Source: Sphaerisporangium sp040649355
Lineage (GTDB): Bacteria; Actinomycetota; Actinomycetes; Streptosporangiales; Streptosporangiaceae
DNA length: 64,000 nt
Reading direction: 5' to 3'
Assembly (NCBI RefSeq): GCF_043197795.1
Contig: NZ_JBICTU010000006.1
Span: forward strand, 124,001-188,000
Shown here: positions 8,620 to 17,057 of the stretch, piece after piece
How positions within the stretch are numbered: position 1 is the first letter of the stretch
Layout: each line of letters opens with the position of its first letter
The notes under the pieces: model-generated
Seen by the model: the letters and a program-made list of their open reading frames with translations, nothing else
What the model was told of the DNA's origin: nothing
The model's database searches: none
Program-made: the position numbers and the translations under genes

Positions 8620-8706
8620 GGCGCGGGCTCCCGAACCGGCCGCCGAAGCCGCAGGTCAGCCGCTCAAGCGAGACGTTCCGGATCAACCGCTGACCGGCGG
8701 CGCGGA

Positions 8707-11700
8707 TCACACACTGTCGAGGGCCCGCCGCGCCGCCGTGACCCACCGGGGGATGCCCACCCGCTCGGCCACCGCCAGCGCCTTCTCGTAGTGCCTGCGT
8801 CCCTCCTCGGGCTGCCCCAGGTGCATGGCGAGGTCGCCGAGCGTCTGCGCCACCGGCCACAGGGCCACCACGCCGGTTCCCGCTCCCGCGATGCGGTCGG
8901 AGAACGGCCCGAGCGTGGAGAAGGCGTCCTGCATCCGGTCGCGGTCACCGAGGAGCATGCCCGCCAGCGCCCGCCACGTCATGGCCAGCTCGTAGAGGAA
9001 GTCCGGGCGGACGGGCGTCCTGGTGGCCGCGATCGCGCGCGCGTCCTTGATATGGCCGGCGGAGGCGAGCGCGACGGCGTAGGCGTCGAGGGTCCACTTG
9101 GCCCCGCGCCGGTGCGCCTCCTCCAGCGACTCGACCATGTCGGCGGCCTTGCCGTCGACCAGGCGCAGGCAGAACGTGGTGATCAGCGGGAGGTCCTGGC
9201 GTCCTTCGAGCATCCCCGCCCGCGCGGTGAGCCGCGCCGCGTTCCGGTACGTGCGCTCGGCCCCGGCGTAGTCGCCCGTGATCATCATGCGCATGCCGGC
9301 GTACCAGGCGCCCACCGCCGACGGCGCCGGCAGGTCGTACCGCCTGGCGAGCCGCTCGGCCGCGCGGATCTGGGCGTCGGCCTCGGCGAAGTCGCCGCGC
9401 GCCGCCGCGCACTCCATGAGCACCAGGTGGGCCAGCGCCTGCACGGCGATCTGCCCGGAGGCGGCCCCGACCTCCAGCAGCTCGCGGCCGATGGCCTCGC
9501 GCTCGTCGACGACCGTGATGACGTACGACTGGCGCAGCCGCCCGCTCAGCGCGACCGCGAGCAGGGCGGGGTCGCCGCTCTGCCGCGCCAGCTCCTCGGC
9601 CTCCAGCGACGCTTCGTACCCACGGCCGGTGGCGGAGCCCTCCAGCTCCAGGGCCAGGGTCGCGAGCAGGCTGGCGCGCAGCGACTGCTCGCCCGGCGGC
9701 AGCTCGATCAGCGCCCGCTCGGTGACGTCGACGATCTCCCACGCCGTGCGGGTGAGGTCGCGGGCGATGCCCTTGTAAGGCACGGCCACCGACGCGGCGA
9801 TGCGCGCGGTCATCTCCAGGTCGCCCAGCGGCAGCGCGGCGTCCATCGCCTCGCGGCGGCGGGCACGGGCGGCCGCCATGTCGCCGCAGAGCGCGAGCGC
9901 CTTGATCAGCCGGAGCTGCAGCAGCAGCCGCTCCTTGGGCGGCCCTCCGAGGGGGTGGGCCCGGTCGAAGGCGGTGATGGCGCGCTCCCACAGCGTCGCC
10001 GCCTCCCGGTGGGCGAACCGCCGCTCCGCCTGCTCGGCGGCCAGGCCCGCGTAGTGGACGGCCTTCGCGGCGGTCTCCACCGTGCCCGCGGAGTCGTAGT
10101 GGTGGGCGAGCGCCGCGACGTCGGACGCCGACCGGCTCTCGATGACCGACGCGACCGCGGCGTGCAGGCGCGACCTGCGCAGCCGCGAGGCGTCGGAGTA
10201 CAGCGTGTCGCGGACCAGGTCGTGGTCGAAGCGGAGCATCCCCGGCCCCGGCTCGGTGACCAGACCCGCGAGCAGCCCGGCCTCCACGGCGTCGACCACG
10301 GCGTCCTCGTCGCCCGAGACGTCCACCAGCACGTCGATGTCGACGTCGCGGCCGATCACCGCCGCCTGCAGAAGGATCTGCTGGGCGGTCACGGGAAGCC
10401 GGGTGATCCGGCGGCGCAGCACGTCGCGCACGCCCGACGGCACCTCCGAGATGACCTCCGCGGCGGTGGCACGGTCGCCGGTGGCCTCGGAGTCGAGCAG
10501 CCGCACCGTCTCGCGGACGAAGAACGGGTTGCCGCCCGTGCGCTCGATGATCCTGCTGACCGCGTCCTCGTCGACCTCGCGGACGCAGGTGGCCCGTACG
10601 AGCTCCGCCACCGCGTCCTCGTCGAGCCCCTCAAGCCCGACCCGCACGGGGCCGAGCCGGGCGAGCGCCGCGAGCACGTCGGACTGCTGGTCGTTGAGCT
10701 CGCCGTCACGGCAGGTCACGACCAGGAGCACCCGGCTCGTCGCCAGCAGGCTGGGCAGGGCGCGGAGCAGGGCGAGGGTCTGGTCGTCGGCCCAGTGAAG
10801 ATCCTCAAGCGTGAGCAGGACGGGAGCCTCGCGGGCGATGCCCGCGATGTAGCCGCCGACCGCGCGGTGCAGGCGGAAGCCGCCCGACGCCTGGTCGTCC
10901 TCGTCGGCGGGGGCGGCGTCGTCCAGCAACGGCGCCAGCAGCGAGCCGTACTCACCCGCCCCCCGGACGGCGACGAGCATGCGCAGGACCTCCACCCAGG
11001 CCCAGCCGGGCGGGGTGGCGCTGCTGTCGGGACAGCCGCCGGACGCGGTGATCCAGCCCTGCCGGGAAAGCTCCAGCCCGAGCTGCCGTACCAGGGTGGT
11101 CTTGCCCGCGCCCGGGTCGCCGCCGACCACGGCCGCGGTGAAGCGCCCGGCGAGGGCGTGCGGCGCGGCGCCGGTCAGCCGGGCCAGCTCGGCGTCGCGG
11201 CCGACGAACGGCTCCGGCGACAGCGGGGGCAGGTCGGCGGCCGGGCTCTCGGGACGCGGCGGCCAGGTGCCGGCGACCTCGAAGCGGGGGCGCTGGGGGA
11301 GCGTGAGCTCAAGGGCCGGGTCCTGGGAGAGGATGTCCGACTCCATCTTGCGCAGTGCGGGGCCCGGGTCGATGCCGAGCTCGTCGGCCAGCGTCATGCG
11401 GGCCCGGCGCAGGGCGGCGAGGGCGTCGCCCTGCCTGCCGCAGCGGTAGAGGCCGAGGGCCAGCAGCCGCCAGCCCTCCTCCCGCAGGGGGTTCTCGCCT
11501 GTCAGGGCCTCAAGGTCGGGCACGGTCTCGGCGTGCAGGCCGAAGCGCAGCCCCGCGTCGGCGTGCCGCTCGCGGGCCACCAGCCGCAGCTCGGCGAGCC
11601 GGCTGACCTCGGCCTCGGCCCACTGCTGCTCGGCGAAGTCGGAGTACGGGGTGCCGCGCCAGAGCCCGAGCGCCGTCTCAAGGCCGGTGCGCGCGGGCTC

Positions 11701-12084
11701 GGGGTCGTCGTTGTCGAGGTACTTGCCCGCGGCCCTGACCATGGCCTCGAAGCGCAGGGCGTCGACCTGCTCGGGCGCGGTGCGCAGGGCGTACCCGGAG
11801 GCGACGGTGACGAGCAGCCGGTTGGGACCGCCGCGCGGCCTGCCGGGTTCGAGCACACGGCGCAGGCGGGAGATGTAGACCTGGAGCCCCGACTGGGCGC
11901 CCTTGGCGCCCTCGTCGGTCCACAGGTCGAACAGCAGCGTGTCGACGGGCACGACCTGTCCACGCGCGACGAGTAATCGCGCGAGCACGGCCCGTTGCCG
12001 TAGGCCGCCGAGGTCGACCTCGCCGTCGTCGCCGTACGCCTCGACCGGTCCAAGAACGCGGAACGTCACCATGTCAGCCGCCAC
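8707..12084 (-). CDS. SARP/AfsR-type transcriptional regulator with AAA ATPase and TPR domains
   Basis: A 1125-residue cytoplasmic regulator of the Streptomyces antibiotic regulatory protein class. Residues 1-95 form an OmpR-like winged helix (RVLGPVEAYG, LQVYISRLRRVLEPGR). Residues ~100-250 are the BTAD helical domain (WRGTPYSDF, ADELGIDPGPAL). An AAA/NB-ARC-like ATPase follows with Walker A GDPGAGKTTL and Walker B LTLEDLHWAD. The C-terminal half is TPR-like helical repeats. Such proteins activate secondary-metabolite or developmental genes from paired direct repeats. The first Met codons (12084, 12072) cannot be separated. The target is unknown; the RiPP cluster is 5 kb away and has its own SARP. 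Confidence 0.85.
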   Translation of the reverse strand: MAADMVTFRVLGPVEAYGDDGEVDLGGLRQRAVLARLLVARGQVVPVDTLLFDLWTDEGAKGAQSGLQVYISRLRRVLEPGRPRGGPNRLLVTVASGYALRTAPEQVDALRFEAMVRAAGKYLDNDDPEPARTGLETALGLWRGTPYSDFAEQQWAEAEVSRLAELRLVARERHADAGLRFGLHAETVPDLEALTGENPLREEGWRLLALGLYRCGRQGDALAALRRARMTLADELGIDPGPALRKMESDILSQDPALELTLPQRPRFEVAGTWPPRPESPAADLPPLSPEPFVGRDAELARLTGAAPHALAGRFTAAVVGGDPGAGKTTLVRQLGLELSRQGWITASGGCPDSSATPPGWAWVEVLRMLVAVRGAGEYGSLLAPLLDDAAPADEDDQASGGFRLHRAVGGYIAGIAREAPVLLTLEDLHWADDQTLALLRALPSLLATSRVLLVVTCRDGELNDQQSDVLAALARLGPVRVGLEGLDEDAVAELVRATCVREVDEDAVSRIIERTGGNPFFVRETVRLLDSEATGDRATAAEVISEVPSGVRDVLRRRITRLPVTAQQILLQAAVIGRDVDIDVLVDVSGDEDAVVDAVEAGLLAGLVTEPGPGMLRFDHDLVRDTLYSDASRLRRSRLHAAVASVIESRSASDVAALAHHYDSAGTVETAAKAVHYAGLAAEQAERRFAHREAATLWERAITAFDRAHPLGGPPKERLLLQLRLIKALALCGDMAAARARRREAMDAALPLGDLEMTARIAASVAVPYKGIARDLTRTAWEIVDVTERALIELPPGEQSLRASLLATLALELEGSATGRGYEASLEAEELARQSGDPALLAVALSGRLRQSYVITVVDEREAIGRELLEVGAASGQIAVQALAHLVLMECAAARGDFAEADAQIRAAERLARRYDLPAPSAVGAWYAGMRMMITGDYAGAERTYRNAARLTARAGMLEGRQDLPLITTFCLRLVDGKAADMVESLEEAHRRGAKWTLDAYAVALASAGHIKDARAIAATRTPVRPDFLYELAMTWRALAGMLLGDRDRMQDAFSTLGPFSDRIAGAGTGVVALWPVAQTLGDLAMHLGQPEEGRRHYEKALAVAERVGIPRWVTAARRALDSV

Positions 12085-12186
12085 GCTATGCGGGCCCGTC
12101 GAGCACGCACAAGGTATTCGCCAAGGCCCGCCTTCCTTACGTGGGTGTCACGAGGCTACAGGTACCGGAGGGCCCGCGTTGACGCC

Positions 12187-13251
12187 TCAGGCGCGGGAGG
12201 CGGGCTCCGGCGAGCGGTGGTCGTTCGAGGCGCCGCGCCGCCGCAGCAGGGACCAGGCGCCGAGGGCGAGACCGCCCCACGGGATCTCGATGGTGTAGGT
12301 CCAGAAGCCGAACAGGATGGCGGCGGCGGTCGCGGCGCCCGGGGGCTGGCCGAAGGCGATCAGCAGCGAGGCGGTGCCGCCCTCCATGATCCCCGCGCCA
12401 CTCGGGGTGATCAGCGCGCTGGTGAGCACGCGGCTGATGGCGAACACCGCGACGGTCTCGGCGGGGCCGGGATAGGACCCGGTGGCGACCAGGCAGCACG
12501 CCATGATCAGGCACTGGAGGGTCAGGAAGGCCACCATGCCGAAGGACAGGCCGCGCCAGCGCTTGCGCACGATCTCGGTGATCTCGGCGCGCATCCGGTG
12601 GATCGCCTCCGAGGCGTAGTGCTCGGCCGGGCGGATCCTGCGGGGCAGCACGCCGAGCAGCCCGTCGAGGACGCGGCCGAGCAGGTCGGCGGCCCGTTCC
12701 CAGTAGAGCGCGGCGGCCACCACGGCGACCAGGACGAGGATGGAGACCGCGCCGCCCCACGCCGCGCTGGTGACCCTGGAGTCGGGGATGCGCCCGGCGA
12801 CGAGCAGCGCGATGATGCCGACCGCGGGCAGGATGAACCGGAACAAGGTGTTCCAGATGCCGGTCACCAGCGTGTACACCACGACGGAGCGGGCGGCGAA
12901 CCCCCAGCCCTTGGTCATCGCGAAGGTCACCGCCACACCGGCCGCGCCGCCGAAGGGCAGCAGGTTGCTGACCGCGCTCCCGGCGGCGTTCAGTGTCAGC
13001 GCCTGCACGTGGGTGAGCCCGGGCAGGGCCGAGGTCATCACGTACGTGTAGGCCCACAGGCTCGCGAACCACAGGGCGCTCATCAAAAGGATCATCGTCC
13101 AGCTCAGCGAGCGGAAGTGCGCGCCGATCTGGCTCCAGCTGACCTCGGCCCCGGTGAGCGTGTGCACGATCTGCGGCAGGTACACCACGAGCAGGACGGC
13201 CAGGACCAGGGAGGCCACGGAAAGGCCGGCCTGAACCCACTTGTTCCTCAT
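12187..13251 (-). CDS. UPF0104/YbhN-type flippase-like membrane protein
   Basis: A 354-residue protein with about eight membrane helices, related to the membrane half of lysylphosphatidylglycerol synthases (MprF/AglD family). The conserved TPSGAGIMEGG loop and SNLLPFGGAAGVAVTF are both present. The soluble aminoacyl-transferase domain of MprF is absent, so lipid or polyprenyl-sugar flipping is more likely than lysyl transfer. The ATG at 13251 follows a GGGGG site. It may work with the nearby glycosyltransferase and deacetylase, but that is inference. Confidence 0.75.
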   Translation of the reverse strand: MRNKWVQAGLSVASLVLAVLLVVYLPQIVHTLTGAEVSWSQIGAHFRSLSWTMILLMSALWFASLWAYTYVMTSALPGLTHVQALTLNAAGSAVSNLLPFGGAAGVAVTFAMTKGWGFAARSVVVYTLVTGIWNTLFRFILPAVGIIALLVAGRIPDSRVTSAAWGGAVSILVLVAVVAAALYWERAADLLGRVLDGLLGVLPRRIRPAEHYASEAIHRMRAEITEIVRKRWRGLSFGMVAFLTLQCLIMACCLVATGSYPGPAETVAVFAISRVLTSALITPSGAGIMEGGTASLLIAFGQPPGAATAAAILFGFWTYTIEIPWGGLALGAWSLLRRRGASNDHRSPEPASRA

Positions 13252-13364
13252 CGCGATGCCCCCTATCACTGTCCGCGCGCATGTTCTCCGCGCGCCGGAT
13301 CGGCCCCGATCAGTCTGCCCGGAGGCCGACGGGCGGATCTCATCCTCCAGGAGGAGATCATCCC

Positions 13365-14192
13365 CTACCCGGTCTGCTCGGGAAGGTCGTCGAAGGGATG
13401 CGACCGGCGGGTGCCCGGGGGCAGGTCACGGCGGACGTACCACTCGGTGCCGAAGATCAGGCGGTACAGCGGCCCGGGGATCCTGAGCATGACCGCGAGC
13501 GTGCGGTCGGTGTCGCCGCCCGTCGCCTGGGAGGCGTGGGCGGCCATGCTGGCGCGCTTGACCTTGGCGAACCTGCGGACGTTGACGCGGTGGGTGATGT
13601 CCTCGCCGGGGGAGTAGGCCCGCTCGAAGGACCGCACGTCGAACTCCGGGGGGAACCGGTAGAAGCGCTGGGCCAGTCGCAGGCCCTTCAGCAGGGGGTC
13701 GCGGTTGACCGTGGCCTCCAGCAGGATGGGCGTGCCCGCGATGTCCGCCGCGCGCTGCCCCACCCGGTAGACCTGCACGTGGTCCGGATGGCCGTACCCC
13801 CCGGCCGGGTCGTAGATCGTCAGCAGGTCGGCGCTCTCCTCCTTGAGCACCGCCGCGAGCCGCTGGGCGGCCTCCTCGATGTCGGCGTCGATGAAGGCGT
13901 TCTCGGCGCGCTCGTCGCCGACGCCGCCCTCGCCCTCCCCGAGCCCCGAGTCGCCGTAGCCGAGCAGGACCACGCGGGCGACGCCGAGGGCGGCGGCCGA
14001 CTCGTACAGCTCGGCGGTGCGCGCCTCGGCGAGCTCGTCGCCGTGGGGCAGGTCGGCGAGGCCGCGCTCGCCGGCGGTCGCCACGACGAGGACGACCCGA
14101 TGGCCCTCGGACGCCAGCATCGCCATGGTCCCGGCGGTCAGCAGCGCTTCGTCATCAGGATGGGCGTGGAAGAAGACCGCGGTACGTGCCAC
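13365..14192 (-). CDS. PIG-L family N-acetylglucosaminyl deacetylase-like enzyme
   Basis: A 275-residue zinc hydrolase of the PIG-L/LmbE superfamily, which removes acetyl groups from N-acetylglucosamine-type substrates. The metal site is visible as HAHPDDE (residues ~9-15) and YGHPDHVQV (~140). Known actinobacterial members include MshB and Mca of mycothiol metabolism, but this protein is not clearly either. The neighbouring GT4 glycosyltransferase supports a role in glycoconjugate maturation. It is divergent from that gene across ~150 bases. Confidence 0.8.
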   Translation of the reverse strand: MARTAVFFHAHPDDEALLTAGTMAMLASEGHRVVLVVATAGERGLADLPHGDELAEARTAELYESAAALGVARVVLLGYGDSGLGEGEGGVGDERAENAFIDADIEEAAQRLAAVLKEESADLLTIYDPAGGYGHPDHVQVYRVGQRAADIAGTPILLEATVNRDPLLKGLRLAQRFYRFPPEFDVRSFERAYSPGEDITHRVNVRRFAKVKRASMAAHASQATGGDTDRTLAVMLRIPGPLYRLIFGTEWYVRRDLPPGTRRSHPFDDLPEQTG

Positions 14193-14340
14193 GCGGCCAT
14201 GATTCCACGTACGGAATGCCCGAGCCCCAGGCGCCTCCCCGGGAGGGGTTCGAGAAGCCTTCCTGAACCGTTCAAGAACCCGTGGCGCGGGTGAGGTGGT
14301 CCCGTTTGATGCGGGTCGCGGGCTCTGCCAGGCTGGCGGG

Positions 14341-15468
14341 GTGCGGATCCTTCACGTCAGCGACTGTTACCTGCCACGGCTCGGGGGCATCGAGGTGCAG
14401 GTGGCCGATCTGGTGCGGTCGCAGTCCGAGGCGGGTCACGAGGTCGAGGTGGCCACAGCGACCCCTGGTGAGCGCATCCCCGGGGTCCACCGCGTCGTCG
14501 CCCGCATGCCCTTCGACCTGCCGATCCACCCTCGGGGAGGCCGGCACCTGCTGCGGCTGATGACCTCTCGGCGCCCTGACGTCGTGCACGTCCACACCGG
14601 GGCGGTGTCGCCGTTCGCCTGGATGGGGGTGCGCGCCGCCGTCCGCGCGGGCCTGCCGGTCGTGGTCACCGTGCACAGCATGTGGGATCCGCTGACGCGC
14701 GCGCTCTACCGCGTCCTCGACCTGCTGTTCGGGTGGAGCCGGTGGGGCATGGTGGGCACCGCCGTCAGCCACGCCGCCGCCCGGCACATCCGCGCCGTCG
14801 CGGGCAGGCGGGTCCCCGTCGACGTCGTGTCCAACGGCCTGGACGTGTCCGCCTGGCGTCCCACGCGCGACGTACGGCCCGAGGGCGCCGGCGACGGCCG
14901 CGCCGTGCGGCAGGGCGGCGTGCACATCGTGGCCGTGGGGCGCCTGGCCCCGCGCAAGCAGCCGGTGCGGTTGCTGAAGCTGCTGCTGGAGGCCAGGCGC
15001 AGGGTTCCGGGGACCATCGCGATGCGGGCCACCCTGGTGGGCGACGGGCCCGCGCGGGGTTCGATGGAGCGTTTCCTGCGTGCTCACGGCATGGAGGGGT
15101 GGGTGTCGCTGCCCGGCCGCTACACCCGTGAGCAGATCCGCGACCTGCTGGCCTCGGCCGACGTGTTCGTGGCGCCCGCGCCGAGGGAGTCGTTCGGCAT
15201 CGCGGCCCTGGAGGCCAGGGCCGCCGGCGTCCCCGTCGTCGCCAGGGCGCAGAGCGGGGTCGCCGACTTCGTACGGCCCGGCAAGGAGGGCCTGCTCGGA
15301 CGCACCTTCGACGAGCTGGTCCAGTCGGTCGCGCGGCTCACCCGCGACCGGGAGCTGCGGGAGCTGATCGCCCTGCACAACAGGGAGACCGAGCTGACCC
15401 GCTGCGCCTGGCCGGCGGTGCTCGAAGGCTTCGAGCGCAGTTACGCGCTCGCGGCGGCCAGGGCCTGA
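14341..15468 (+). CDS. GT4-family glycosyltransferase
   Basis: A 375-residue retaining glycosyltransferase with two Rossmann-like halves (GT-B). The start VRILHVSDCYLPRLGGIEVQ carries the N-terminal glycine loop. The C-terminal half has VAVGRLAPRKQP and the nucleotide-sugar binding EX7E region PRESFGIAALEARAAG. I use the GTG at 14341, since the frame upstream lacks the GT fold. It probably transfers a hexose in cell-envelope or mycothiol-like synthesis; the acceptor cannot be deduced. A long perfect terminator follows directly. Confidence 0.85.
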   Translation: MRILHVSDCYLPRLGGIEVQVADLVRSQSEAGHEVEVATATPGERIPGVHRVVARMPFDLPIHPRGGRHLLRLMTSRRPDVVHVHTGAVSPFAWMGVRAAVRAGLPVVVTVHSMWDPLTRALYRVLDLLFGWSRWGMVGTAVSHAAARHIRAVAGRRVPVDVVSNGLDVSAWRPTRDVRPEGAGDGRAVRQGGVHIVAVGRLAPRKQPVRLLKLLLEARRRVPGTIAMRATLVGDGPARGSMERFLRAHGMEGWVSLPGRYTREQIRDLLASADVFVAPAPRESFGIAALEARAAGVPVVARAQSGVADFVRPGKEGLLGRTFDELVQSVARLTRDRELRELIALHNRETELTRCAWPAVLEGFERSYALAAARA

Positions 15469-15470
15469 CG

Positions 15471-15508
15471 CGGACGGCGTGGCCGGCGCGCGCCGGCCAC
15501 GCCGTCCG
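15471..15508. terminator. Bidirectional terminator, 19-bp perfect palindrome
   Basis: CGGACGGCGTGGCCGGCGC at 15471-15489 is exactly complementary to 15490-15508, with no loop bases. It lies between the convergent glycosyltransferase (stop 15468) and lipoprotein (stop 15514) genes and can serve both. Confidence 0.75.
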
Positions 15509-15513
15509 ATGGG

Positions 15514-15897
15514 TCAGGAGCAGTTCACGGCCAGCTTCTGGGTGGCCTCGGTGGCCTTCGTGGCGAACTCCGGCACCTTGGTCGCCGCCGCGCCCGGGTC
15601 AGCGGTGTCGATCTTGAAGCCGCCCCACGAGGTGGCCAGGTCCGTCAGTGTGGTCTTCAGGTCGCCGTCGGCCTCGCCCGACAGGTCCTTGAGCTTGACG
15701 GCCAGGTCGGCGGTCGCCTTGTTCCAGCTGTCCAGGTTGCCCGCACCGGCGGCGGCCTGGTTGCCGTAGTCCTGGAACGCCTTCAGCGCGTCGTCGCAGA
15801 CGGCCTTGGAGCTTCCGCCGCCACACGCGGAGGTGAGAGAGACAAGGACGGACGCCGCGGCCACGGCGAGGATACGGCGGGTAAGGGCGATGTTCAT
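15514..15897 (-). CDS. Small secreted lipoprotein
   Basis: A 127-residue lipoprotein. The signal peptide ends in the lipobox LTSAC at about residue 25, followed by GGGSS, so the mature chain is anchored to the outer leaflet by its lipidated Cys. The mature part is helical, has a possible disulfide (CDDALK with the terminal NCS) and no recognised domain. Similar small helical lipoproteins occur singly in actinomycetes. Function unknown. Confidence 0.7.
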   Translation of the reverse strand: MNIALTRRILAVAAASVLVSLTSACGGGSSKAVCDDALKAFQDYGNQAAAGAGNLDSWNKATADLAVKLKDLSGEADGDLKTTLTDLATSWGGFKIDTADPGAAATKVPEFATKATEATQKLAVNCS

Positions 15898-16698
15898 CGT
15901 GTGCCTTTCCTAGTGTTCTGTCGCGATGGACAAGCTAGGGAGGGCACCTTGCGGATCACTTTCACCGTGCCTGCACGGCGGGAAGGGGAACTTTCACCCT
16001 GGTGACACGCCTGGTCAGGGCGCGTGATGGTACTTCTCGGGTCTGGGGTCGGCTTCGGAAGCGGCCGGCCGTGGAGAGCTAGAAGGGGAGCGCTCGGCCT
16101 GAGGGACTGCGAAGATCAAGGGGGAGGGGCTGGCGTGGGGGCTTGGGCCGTTGCGTGATGAGAATCCGCTTCATGTCCTTCTCCTTCGGTACGGGCTCAC
16201 ACTTCCCTCGTCACTCGTCGGCGGACAGGTCCTGTGCCTCACTGGGTAATCCGACGGCCGGGCGAGGTGCGTGGACCCGACCTCACCTCCTGTTTACCCT
16301 TTCGGGGGCTGCCGCAGACGCTTCCGACCTCAGTTTCTCTGATCTTGATTTGCCACGTAACCCCTACCGCCCCCAGGTGGGACGGCCGCGAGCGTGCCCG
16401 CGGAGGCCGGCTCTGAGGGCATGAGATGGCGTGGACATGTCTGAAGGCTAAGAACGTAATGTTTCCGCTGGAGCCCTCATTTGTTGCAAGCTCACGCCTC
16501 CGCGAACGACGAAGATAGCCCGGACAAGCCGGACACGGGGTCGGAGGACACCGCGACCAGGACCGGGAGGGCCGCCCGCGCAGGGGGCGTTGTGTCGTCA
16601 GAGTTTTCCGGCGAAGACGCCGGACCGGCCGCGACCGGAGCCGGCTCGTCCGCCGGGCGGGCGGCGACCCGATGCCGAGCCGGTCATCGCCAGGCGTG
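15898..16698. other. 800-base stretch without a supported gene
   Basis: Short frames on both strands (for example 16143-16424 and 16481-16702, plus) have no recognisable domain, no convincing ribosome site and irregular composition. The left end should hold the lipoprotein promoter. The stretch marks the left boundary of the RiPP cluster. Confidence 0.4.
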
Positions 16699-16947
16699 CT
16701 AGCCGATCACGTTGGAGGCGCTGGGGGGCCAGATACCGACGTGCAGGAGCTCGTGGGCATAGGAGTACGCCACGAGCTGGCTGCGGTTGCTGCAGGCGAA
16801 CTGGTCGAGGAGCTTGCTGATCCGCTCCGCCACCGTGTACCTGCTGAGGTGCATCTCCCGGGCGATTCTCGTTGTCGTGTACCCCCGAGCCAACATGACG
16901 ATCAACCATGTGTCGCGATCATTGATCAGGTCGGAAGCAAGATCCAT
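16699..16947 (-). CDS. Stand-alone LuxR-type helix-turn-helix protein
   Basis: An 82-residue protein consisting almost entirely of a GerE/LuxR DNA-binding domain: MLARGYTTTRIAREMHLSRY, then TVAERISKLLDQFACSNRSQ. It has no receiver or sensor part. The ATG at 16947 has AAGGGA upstream. It follows the ATP-grasp/SARP gene by 110 bases on the same strand and is probably the outermost cluster regulator, acting alone or with the pseudo-receiver regulator at 26123. Confidence 0.65.
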   Translation of the reverse strand: MDLASDLINDRDTWLIVMLARGYTTTRIAREMHLSRYTVAERISKLLDQFACSNRSQLVAYSYAHELLHVGIWPPSASNVIG

Positions 16948-17057
16948 GAGAATCCCTTTTCGGATCGCCTTCACGGGAGGCGCCCTGATAGAAGTGCCTC
17001 TGTGTGAACTCTAGAAAAGCCCGCTTAACCATCGGTATGGCGCGACGACGCGGCCGG

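Noticed and set aside
8791..11976. 1061-residue plus-strand open frame
   Set aside because: Antisense to the SARP/ATPase gene. Its composition (Arg, Gly, Ala, Glu-rich, no motif) is typical of high-GC shadows.
16481..16702. 73-residue plus-strand frame before the lone HTH gene
   Set aside because: No start signal, no domain and skewed composition; convergent with a better-supported gene.
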